Assembly (NCBI GenBank): GCA_002862325.1
Contig: PKCT01000204.1
Span: forward strand, 1-8,881
Length of the DNA: 8,881 nt
Direction: 5' to 3'
Origin: Phycisphaerae bacterium
Lineage (GTDB): Bacteria; Planctomycetota; Phycisphaerae; Phycisphaerales; SM1A02
The notes under the pieces were generated by a model that worked only from the letters and a program-made list of their open reading frames with translations, did not search any database and had not been told where the DNA came from. Shown here one piece after another: positions 1-5,643 of the stretch. Position 1 is the stretch's first letter. Each line of letters begins with the position of its first letter. The translations under genes and the position numbers were made by a program.

Positions 1-708
1 GGCCCGCCCGTGGCGTCGCCGGTGGGACCGGCGGGCCCTCGAGCCACCATCGATCTCACCACATCGCCCGATCGGGCCGGCCGAACGCTCGCGCGGGAGG
101 TCGACCTCGCCACGGGCATCTGGAGCGTCGGTTTGGAGGCGATCCTGGACGACCTCGATCCCGCCGAGACCTCACGATTCGGAACCGTGGTGCTCGTCGG
201 TGCCAGCAGTGGAACCGTCGCGCTCCCCTCGGTGGCCATCCGACTCGGCGCCCGACGCTCGCTGGCCGGACTCGTGTTCATCGGTGGTGGTGCGGACACC
301 AGCCTGATCCTCGCGGATACGACGCTGGGGAACGACGATCTTCGTCTTGCCGTTCTCGGTCGCGGGCTTTCCTCGACGGAGAAGCGTGCGTTCATCGAGG
401 CGTTTCGAACCCATGCGACGCGCGAAGATCGGGAGATCTGGGCGTGGCTCGACCAGCACCCATCCGTCGTTCTGGAGGCCGGATTCGACCGCGCGATCCC
501 CTACCAGGCCCGGCAGGAGCTCCGGAACCGCCTCCCGGGAGCGACCGCCTGGTGGTATCCGCTCGGCCACTACGGACTCTTCGTCCTGCTCTCGAGCGAA
601 TCGGACGCGATCGTGGACTGGATCGACACGACGCTCGCGGAGCGGCGATCGAACGGGATTCAGCAACTCCCGGAGGGTTCCAGCCGGATCGAGGGACAAA
701 CACCGTAG
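1..708 (+). CDS. Alpha/beta hydrolase, 5'-truncated by the window edge
   Basis: The reading frame is open from base 1 to the TAG at 706-708, so the true start lies upstream. The GTG at 10 is only the first start-like codon in view, and residues are numbered from it. A nucleophile elbow GASSG (Ser66, codon 205-207) follows a hydrophobic strand (TVVLV). An acidic residue sits in a GFDRAIP context (Asp160, codon 487-489), and a His in a PLGHYG context (His187, codon 568-570). Their order and spacing match the Ser-Asp-His triad of the alpha/beta hydrolase fold. Substrate cannot be predicted: the N-terminal strands, the oxyanion region and any signal peptide lie outside the window. The last 20 or so residues after the His-bearing helix look like a disordered tail. 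The next gene starts 35 bases downstream on the same strand, so co-transcription is possible. The fold is fairly sure; the exact activity is unknown. Confidence 0.72.
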   Translation, partial: GPPVASPVGPAGPRATIDLTTSPDRAGRTLAREVDLATGIWSVGLEAILDDLDPAETSRFGTVVLVGASSGTVALPSVAIRLGARRSLAGLVFIGGGADTSLILADTTLGNDDLRLAVLGRGLSSTEKRAFIEAFRTHATREDREIWAWLDQHPSVVLEAGFDRAIPYQARQELRNRLPGATAWWYPLGHYGLFVLLSSESDAIVDWIDTTLAERRSNGIQQLPEGSSRIEGQTP

Positions 709-743
709 GATGGACCATCTTCTCACCCACCTGGAATCGATGC

Positions 744-1886
744 ATGAAGCTCGGCCTGATTCTCCTCACCCTGTTCGCCATCGTCGACCACGCGTGGACC
801 AGCCCGACGCCTCCGCCCACCAAGGAGGAGTCGCGGTGGAGGCTTCGACTGCCCGCCGAGGATCGATCGGCGGTCGATTCGAATCTCGGCTACGCGCTCC
901 CGAAGTTCGGGGAGGACGTGGCCTGGATCGGGGCGTCCCCCTTCGCCAACGGTGAAGCACTCGAGGATCGCGTCGTCGTCGTCCAGAGCTGGACCCACGG
1001 CAACAGTCAGGGACGCGCGGTCCCGCGGAAGCTCGAAAAGACCCTGCAATCGATCAAGGACGGCAAGGACGTCGTGGTCGTGCTCCTGCACACCCCCCAG
1101 GATGCGACGAAGGCGTCGAAGTTCCTCGAGCGCAACGGATCGACCTATCCGGTCGCCATCGATTCCTCGGGACGCACGTGCGATGCGATGGGCGTGTACC
1201 AGCGCCCCGTGAACATCGTGGTCGATCGACAAGGTGTGATCCGCTACGCGGGCCTCCACGACCGCGGACTCAAGAGCGCGGTGGAGAAGCTGCTCGCCGA
1301 ACCCCGCGATCCGTCGGTGACCGCCACGCCCCACCCGGCCGACGCCGCCCCCGCCACGCCTCCCACCGGAGACTTCCCCACCTTCACGAGTACGATCTCG
1401 GCCGCCCAGGACCTCCGGGGAAGACCGGCACCCGAATTCGCGGTCGCCCAGTGGCTGACGCCCGAACCCTCGGCCCAGGGCAAGGTCGCGGTGATCGACT
1501 TCTGGGCGACCTGGTGCGGCCCCTGCATTCGATCGATCCCCCACATGAACGACCTTGCGGACCAGTTCCGGGGTCGCGTGGAGTTCGTCGGCATCTCCAA
1601 CGAGTCGCTCGCCGACTTCAACCGAGGTCTCTCGAAGCGGAACCTCACGCCTCGGAGCTTTCGCTACACCCTCGCCCTGGATCCGCAGGCGCGGATGATG
1701 TCCGCCTTCGGCGTCAGAGGCATCCCGCACGTCGCGGTGATCTCCAGCGACTGGGTGGTGCGCTGGCAGGGCATGCCGACCGGGCTCACCTCGGACGTGC
1801 TGCGACAGATCGTCGATGCGAACGGTGGTTCCAACGCGGGGCGAGCCGACGGGCCGCCGGCTCGCTGGTCCCAGGCCGCCAGATGA
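744..1886 (+). CDS. Exported two-domain thioredoxin-fold protein, TlpA-like
   Basis: The protein has 380 residues. I chose the ATG at 744 because it opens a signal peptide (MKLGLILLTLFAIVDHAW). Frame upstream of it is also open, but encodes Arg/Pro-rich sequence antisense-like in character and overlaps the hydrolase gene. No strong Shine-Dalgarno site is seen. Residues about 55-185 form a first thioredoxin-like fold (VVVVQSW at 77-83, a QRPVNIVVD strand with Pro155 where the cis-Pro should be), but the CxxC site is replaced by WTHGNS. A Pro/Ala/Thr-rich linker (about 187-225) leads to a second domain with FWATWCGPC (Cys258, Cys261) and cis-Pro328 in GVRGIPHV, as in the TlpA/ResA family. It probably acts outside the cytoplasm as a thiol-disulfide reductase, with the first domain structural or partner-binding. 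Which substrate it serves is not shown. It converges on the prenyl synthase gene with 6 bases between the stop codons. Confidence 0.88.
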   Translation: MKLGLILLTLFAIVDHAWTSPTPPPTKEESRWRLRLPAEDRSAVDSNLGYALPKFGEDVAWIGASPFANGEALEDRVVVVQSWTHGNSQGRAVPRKLEKTLQSIKDGKDVVVVLLHTPQDATKASKFLERNGSTYPVAIDSSGRTCDAMGVYQRPVNIVVDRQGVIRYAGLHDRGLKSAVEKLLAEPRDPSVTATPHPADAAPATPPTGDFPTFTSTISAAQDLRGRPAPEFAVAQWLTPEPSAQGKVAVIDFWATWCGPCIRSIPHMNDLADQFRGRVEFVGISNESLADFNRGLSKRNLTPRSFRYTLALDPQARMMSAFGVRGIPHVAVISSDWVVRWQGMPTGLTSDVLRQIVDANGGSNAGRADGPPARWSQAAR

Positions 1887-1892
1887 GGTCGA

Positions 1893-2885
1893 TCATCGAC
1901 TCCGAGTGATCACGGACGCCGCAAGATCGCGGAGGAGCGACTCGGTACCCCCGAGATCGAGACCGTCGATCGCCGCGACGCCGGCGTCGACCCGCTCGCG
2001 GGCGAACGCGAGCGCCCGATCCATGCCGTCGCTCTCGCGAAGAAGTTCCAGGAGGAGTTCGCTGTCGTGCGACTCGAAGGCATGGACGACGCGCTCGAAG
2101 CGATCCGGCGGCGCGGTGTCCAGCAGCAGGATCACCGGGAGCGTCAGTTTGCCCTTGGCGAGATCCCGGCCGAGCGTCTTCCCGACTTCGTCGGCATTGC
2201 CGTCCAGGTCCAGGATGTCGTCCCGCACCTGGAACGCGATGCCAAGCTCCTCTCCGAAGCGCCCGAGGGCCTCGCAGGTCCGCTCGTCACCACCCGCCAC
2301 CAGCGCGCCAAGCCGGCCGCATCCGCCCACCAGGGCCGCGGTCTTCCGTCGGATCACCTCCAGGTAGGTGGGGAAGTCCAGACCCAGATCCTCACGATGG
2401 TGGAGCTGGATGAGCTCGCCTTCGCACAGCGTGTTCGTGATCTCCCCGAGCTTCACGGTCAGTCCCGCGTCTCCGATCGTGGCCGCGAGATGGAACGCGT
2501 TGGAGATGAGGTAGTCGCCCAGCATCACGGCGGTCTCATTTCCCCGAAGTCGATTGACCGTCCGGCCTCCGCGGCGATCGTCGGCCTCGTCGAGCACGTC
2601 GTCGTGGACGAGGGTGGCCATGTGGATCATCTCGACGACCGCGGCGAGCCTCACCAGCGCATCGCGTTCGAGGATCGACGCGTCTCCCCGGGCCGCCGCG
2701 ATGCCGGAGAGCAACGTCATGGTCGGACGGAGCATCTTTCCGCGGTATCGCGAGACGTGCTCACAGAGATCCGAGACGGCGGGGAACTCGCTCACGAGCT
2801 GCGTTTCGAATCGTCGCTCCACCGCGCCGAGCGCGTCGGCGAGGGGGGCTGCGAGATGGGCATGGGCGGGATCGATCTCGATCAT
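1893..2885 (-). CDS. Long-chain trans-polyprenyl diphosphate synthase
   Basis: The protein has 330 residues, the usual length for the family. It elongates an allylic diphosphate with isopentenyl diphosphate units, a cytoplasmic step that normally supplies the quinone side chain. Visible motifs are GKMLRP (49-54, substrate binding), the first Asp-rich motif DDVLD (95-99), KT at 181-182, FQ at 218-219, and the second Asp-rich motif RDDILD (Asp222, Asp223, Asp226), followed by the GKTLGRDLAKGKLTLP stretch. The residues 5 and 4 before the first motif are Ala90 and Thr91. Small residues there, as in IspB (octaprenyl synthase), fit a long-chain product rather than farnesyl or geranylgeranyl diphosphate, which use bulky Phe or Tyr; exact chain length cannot be read. 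The ATG at 2885 has only a weak AAAGAA upstream. It lies 87 bases behind the methyltransferase gene on the same strand, with inverted repeats in the spacer. Confidence 0.93.
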   Translation of the reverse strand: MIEIDPAHAHLAAPLADALGAVERRFETQLVSEFPAVSDLCEHVSRYRGKMLRPTMTLLSGIAAARGDASILERDALVRLAAVVEMIHMATLVHDDVLDEADDRRGGRTVNRLRGNETAVMLGDYLISNAFHLAATIGDAGLTVKLGEITNTLCEGELIQLHHREDLGLDFPTYLEVIRRKTAALVGGCGRLGALVAGGDERTCEALGRFGEELGIAFQVRDDILDLDGNADEVGKTLGRDLAKGKLTLPVILLLDTAPPDRFERVVHAFESHDSELLLELLRESDGMDRALAFARERVDAGVAAIDGLDLGGTESLLRDLAASVITRSR

Positions 2886-2895
2886 GTGGTTCTTT

Positions 2896-2949
2896 CGAGG
2901 CTCCGGGCGTTTCGCGGGTTCGATCGGCCGATCCGCGGGATTCGCCTCG
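2896..2949. repeat. Nested inverted repeats between methyltransferase and prenyl synthase genes
   Basis: Three nested symmetries lie in the 87-base spacer. An outer 6-base pair of arms is CGAGGC (2896-2901) and GCCTCG (2944-2949). Inside them are CGCGG (2913-2917) and CCGCG (2933-2937). At the centre is a perfect 12-base palindrome GATCGGCCGATC (2922-2933), which overlaps one inner arm, so the structures compete. In the RNA of the minus strand the outer stem would end just before the AAAGAACCAC leader of the prenyl synthase. No T-run follows, so a classical intrinsic terminator is unlikely. An operator or an mRNA-processing element is possible. The symmetry is seen directly; any function is inferred. 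Confidence 0.5.
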
Positions 2950-2972
2950 CCGCGATCGCCGGGGTGGATGCA

Positions 2973-3824
2973 TCACTTCTCGGCCGTGAAATAGGCGATC
3001 CATCCCGGACACGCCTCCCCCACGTCGGTGGGCTCGAATTCCCCGTCCCCTTCGCCCGAATCCTCCTCCGTCCCCTCCCACCAGACGGTGACGTTCCTGA
3101 ACCCCGCCTCCTCCAGCAGCTCCCGGATCTCCGAGAGCGACCACAGACGCCATTGGTAGGTGAACGCCTCGGTCATTTCTGATCCGTCGGGGAACCGGAA
3201 GTGGATGTGGTTCACGACGTCGTTGTTGACCGGGTTGTAGTGGCTCTGATCCCAGACGTAGGTGAAGCCGTCCAGATGCCGCTCCTCCTCCATCTCGGTG
3301 TAGGAATCGCTGCCGCCGTACGCATCGCAGATCAGGATGCCGTCGTCGGCGAGATCCCGGTAGACCGACTCGAAGTAGGTTCGCAGCCCGTCCCGCGTCT
3401 TGAAGAGGAAGTAGCTGAAGTTCATCGCGAGGACGGTTTCGATTCCAGTCGCACCGGAGTCTCTGACGTCCTTCTGAAGGATCTCCAGACGAGCCCGCTG
3501 GTCGTCGTCGAGCACAGGCAGATTCCGTTCGCGCCCCCAGGCCAGGACCTCCTCATCCAGATCGACCCCGATCGCGGTGTTGTCGTCCCGCCGACGGATC
3601 CATTCGCAGGCTGCTGCGAAGGTGCCGCAGAAGTCTTCACGCAACGTCCGGGCCGTGCGTCCCCGAAGCCGTTCCCAGACGTGATCCGCGAAATCGATCT
3701 CGCTCTCGACGTTCTGGACCGACAGCTCGTAGAGCTCGTGGCGGTCGCTCGTCTTCGCGGAACGCCAACCTTCGGTGTCCTTGCGGTTCTTCTTCTTGTT
3801 CTTCTTCTCTGTGCGCTTCGACAT
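2973..3824 (-). CDS. Class I SAM-dependent methyltransferase
   Basis: The protein has 283 residues and is probably cytoplasmic. After a Lys-rich tail (residues 1-16, seven Lys and two Arg) comes a Rossmann-type methyltransferase core. Motif I appears in the LREDFCGTFAAACEW form (61-75), a variant I recognise from a family of uncharacterised bacterial methyltransferases. The second strand ends in the acidic residue Asp88 (IGVDLD), the expected contact for the ribose of S-adenosylmethionine. A VLAMNFSYF strand follows at 131-139, and DDGILICDAYGG at 160-171 corresponds to the post-core strand. The C-terminal half has many aromatic residues and probably shapes the substrate pocket. Substrate is unknown; closeness to the prenyl synthase invites a quinone guess, but nothing in the sequence supports it. 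No Shine-Dalgarno site precedes the ATG. It starts 49 bases after the stop of the dockerin protein gene, with which it may be co-transcribed. Confidence 0.85.
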   Translation of the reverse strand: MSKRTEKKNKKKNRKDTEGWRSAKTSDRHELYELSVQNVESEIDFADHVWERLRGRTARTLREDFCGTFAAACEWIRRRDDNTAIGVDLDEEVLAWGRERNLPVLDDDQRARLEILQKDVRDSGATGIETVLAMNFSYFLFKTRDGLRTYFESVYRDLADDGILICDAYGGSDSYTEMEEERHLDGFTYVWDQSHYNPVNNDVVNHIHFRFPDGSEMTEAFTYQWRLWSLSEIRELLEEAGFRNVTVWWEGTEEDSGEGDGEFEPTDVGEACPGWIAYFTAEK

Positions 3825-3832
3825 GGCGAGCG

Positions 3833-3838
3833 AGTGTA
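3833..3838 (-). promoter_or_regulatory. Possible -10 element ahead of methyltransferase
   Basis: On the minus strand TACACT (4 of 6 matches to TATAAT) ends 8 bases before the methyltransferase ATG, where no Shine-Dalgarno site is visible. If real, transcription would begin at or next to the start codon and give a leaderless message. No convincing -35 box lies 16-18 bases upstream, so this is weak. Confidence 0.2.
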
Positions 3839-3873
3839 ACCATGTTCACGGTCGGATCGCACGATCGAAGCCG

Positions 3874-5502
3874 TCATCCCCAGGCGGCAAGCAGGATGCC
3901 GAGATCACCCCCGCCCACCGACCCGTCGAGATCGAGATCGGCGTCGGGATCGTCGGTACCCCATCGGGAGAGCAGCAGACCGAGATCGGAACCGCCCACC
4001 GTGCCGTCACCGTCGAGATCGGGGGAGGGCCGGCCACACTCGGCCGCCCGACTCACGCATTCCGCGTCCCAGGCGGCCAGGCAGCAGAAGGCGTCCACCT
4101 TGCAGACCTCCTCGCAGCACGCCACATCGGCGCACCCCGGCTGGCCCCGGATCACCGCGCAGTCGCCTTCCAACCCGCAGGTTGGAACTGTGTCGCATCC
4201 CGCGTCGCACATCAGCGTCGCGATGGCGATGCAGAAGTCGTCCCACACCGTCTCGCAGCAGAAAGTGTCGATCTCGCAGACGCAGGATTCGACCGCGGGC
4301 ACGTCCGTGCCCGGCAGCCCCTGCTCGCAGGGGCCATGCACGGGATCGATCCGCACCTCGAGATCGTCGACCCGGGTCGCGTCGGCGACGCTCGATCCGG
4401 AGGACAGCCGCAAGCGCGCGCGGTGACCGACGACCGGTCCGAGATCGAAGACCACGCGCCGACACGCTCCCGACGCATCGCTCGGGACCCGCCCGATCTC
4501 GAGACGGGTCCCGTCCTCGAGGACACCCTCCAGCACCGGCCCCGGAACCCCGGGCGCGGTGACGCATACGAATTCACACTCGGCCACCGTGGCCTCCGTG
4601 AGGTCGATGCACCGGGTCTCGATCGCCGACCAGGGGAATCCACCTCCGAATCGCAGCGCCGCGTCGCCCGGCCCCGCGCAACCACCGGACGTCGTGAGGA
4701 ACGGTCCGGTCCCGGAGCACGAGTCGATGTGGTCGTCGAAGGTGCCGCACACGCCGCCGGGGACGTAGGCGGTACCGAAGTCGAGCGTGAAGGTGCTCTC
4801 GCAGGTCGGACCGCACGCCCCGCATCCCTCCGTCTGTACGTGATCGACGCAGGTCTGATCCCATGCGTTGTCGCAGCAGAAGGGATCGATCGCGCAGACG
4901 CACGCCTCGATCGAGGGATCCGCGCATCCGGCCTCGCCCGTCTCGCAGCAATCGTGGATGGACACGTCGTCGCAATCACGAACCTCGAAGAAGATCTCGT
5001 CGATCAGAAGAACGTTGGGCGATCCATTGAAGACGCTCCAGACGACCCGGCCGTCGGGACCGAACGAGGTCTGCGTCGCGACGTCGGTACAGACGGCGGG
5101 AACGACGGCGATCGCCTCCGCGGATTTTGGGGGGGCGATGCAGGAACCGATCTCCGGCCCGAGGCGGACCCGGGAGCCGGTCGCATCGAGACTCCCGACG
5201 TACACCGACACCCGAACCTCAGCGCACGCGGCCTGGTTGGTGATCGTCGCGGCCAGGGTCTGACCCGGCGAGAGCCGCCAATGACCACCCGTGGGACAGA
5301 AACCGCTTCCAACGACACCCCCCTCGCTCCGGCACCATTCGAGGATGACCCGATCACCGGCACGATCGGTCGGTGGCCCGGGAAGGGCGAAGGACTCCAG
5401 ATGCACGGGGATCCACGACTGGGCGGAGGTCGAGGACACCATCGCGACTGCGAGGACCATCGCGAGGATGCGAGGAAGATGGGCGACCTGAAGGATGAGC
5501 AT
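3874..5502 (-). CDS. Secreted Cys-rich modular protein with C-terminal dockerin-type repeats
   Basis: The protein has 542 residues, about 42 of them Cys. The ATG at 5502 has GAGGGA a few bases upstream and opens a signal peptide (Arg11, then hydrophobic 12-22, probable cleavage after Ala27). The mature chain reads: a beta-rich domain (about 30-178), Cys module 1 (185-227), a second beta-rich domain (234-390), Cys module 2 (392-436), Cys module 3 (448-489), and two dockerin-like calcium loops (495-542). Each Cys module has a C-x-C or C-C-x3-C, then D-x-F-C-C-x3-W-D-x2-C. No catalytic motif is visible, so it looks like a binding, structural or surface-display protein, with Cys pairs presumably oxidised outside the cell. 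Similar modules and C-terminal repeats are familiar from planctomycete secreted proteins. It is divergent from the ChaN-like lipoprotein gene (141-base gap) and 49 bases upstream of the methyltransferase gene. The gene is certain; its function is unknown. Confidence 0.9.
   Translation of the reverse strand: MLILQVAHLPRILAMVLAVAMVSSTSAQSWIPVHLESFALPGPPTDRAGDRVILEWCRSEGGVVGSGFCPTGGHWRLSPGQTLAATITNQAACAEVRVSVYVGSLDATGSRVRLGPEIGSCIAPPKSAEAIAVVPAVCTDVATQTSFGPDGRVVWSVFNGSPNVLLIDEIFFEVRDCDDVSIHDCCETGEAGCADPSIEACVCAIDPFCCDNAWDQTCVDHVQTEGCGACGPTCESTFTLDFGTAYVPGGVCGTFDDHIDSCSGTGPFLTTSGGCAGPGDAALRFGGGFPWSAIETRCIDLTEATVAECEFVCVTAPGVPGPVLEGVLEDGTRLEIGRVPSDASGACRRVVFDLGPVVGHRARLRLSSGSSVADATRVDDLEVRIDPVHGPCEQGLPGTDVPAVESCVCEIDTFCCETVWDDFCIAIATLMCDAGCDTVPTCGLEGDCAVIRGQPGCADVACCEEVCKVDAFCCLAAWDAECVSRAAECGRPSPDLDGDGTVGGSDLGLLLSRWGTDDPDADLDLDGSVGGGDLGILLAAWG
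3877..4020 (-). other. Dockerin-type tandem calcium loops (protein C-terminus)
   Basis: Residues 495-542 hold two copies of D-x-D-x-D-G-x-V-G-G-x-D-L-G-x-L-L-x-x-W-G. Loop 1 uses Asp495, 497, 499 and 506; loop 2 uses Asp522, 524, 526 and 533. These are positions 1, 3, 5 and 12 of the dockerin/EF-hand calcium loop, so both loops look competent to bind calcium. The protein ends exactly at the second Trp-Gly. Whether it docks to a cohesin or serves as a sorting signal cannot be told from this window. Confidence 0.85.
4036..4161 (-). repeat. Cys module 3 of the dockerin protein
   Basis: Residues 448-489 carry the module in a variant form: GCADVACCEEVCKVD, then AFCC (Cys473, Cys474), WD (478-479) and Cys482, ending at Cys489. 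The C-V-C pair of the other two copies is replaced by C-C-x3-C. It is separated from module 2 by only 11 residues and directly precedes the dockerin loops. Confidence 0.75.
4195..4329 (-). repeat. Cys module 2 of the dockerin protein
   Basis: Residues 392-436 carry ESCVCEIDTFCC (Cys407, 409, 415, 416), WD at 420-421, Cys424 and closing Cys432/Cys436. It aligns without gaps to module 1 across the CVC to WD-x2-C core, but lacks the GCAD Cys, having GTDV there. Confidence 0.8.
4822..4950 (-). repeat. Cys module 1 of the dockerin protein
   Basis: Residues 185-227 carry CCETGEAGCAD, then EACVCAIDPFCC (Cys201, 203, 209, 210), WD at 214-215, Cys218 and Cys227. This is the most complete copy and best matches the form of the module I know from planctomycete and myxobacterial secreted proteins. 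Confidence 0.8.
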
Positions 5503-5643
5503 ACTTCCCTCAGGATGTCACCTCACCGCATCGACGCTCTCCCGGGATCTCGTCGCGTGCAAGGAGTCGGAGAACCGCGCCGACACCCCGGTATGATCGT
5601 CACAGACCGATCCTCGCGACGTCCTGAAACCAAGGGGGCCGAC
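5503..5643. promoter_or_regulatory. Divergent intergenic region, dockerin protein and ChaN-like lipoprotein
   Basis: These 141 bases must hold the start signals for both divergent genes unless the promoters lie inside the coding regions. On the plus strand TATGAT (5592-5597, 5 of 6 matches to TATAAT) would start transcription near 5604, about 40 bases before the GTG at 5644. No good -35 box stands 17 bases upstream of it. On the minus strand I find only the ribosome site GAGGGA near 5503-5512 and no clear -10. There is no strong inverted repeat. Confidence 0.4.
5632..5638 (+). promoter_or_regulatory. Ribosome binding site that fixes the GTG start at 5644
   Basis: AAGGGGG ends 5 bases before GTG 5644. 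An in-frame ATG at 5593 has no such site and overlaps the candidate -10 hexamer TATGAT, so the GTG is the better start. Confidence 0.65.

Noticed and set aside
444..743. A longer start for the thioredoxin-fold protein
   Set aside because: The extra 100 residues overlap the hydrolase gene and would bury the signal peptide that begins at 744.
723..1730. A 335-codon open frame on the minus strand
   Set aside because: It is antisense to the thioredoxin-fold gene and shows no family motif.
1891..1911. GATCA and TGATC arms as a bidirectional terminator between the thioredoxin-fold and prenyl synthase genes
   Set aside because: Only 5 pairs with an 11-base loop, no T-run, and most of it is the coding end of the prenyl synthase; GATC is common throughout the window.
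4036..4950. Cys modules as rubredoxin-like or ferredoxin iron sites
   Set aside because: Spacing does not match CxxC pairs of rubredoxin or CxxCxxC of ferredoxin, and the protein is exported, where disulfides are more likely.
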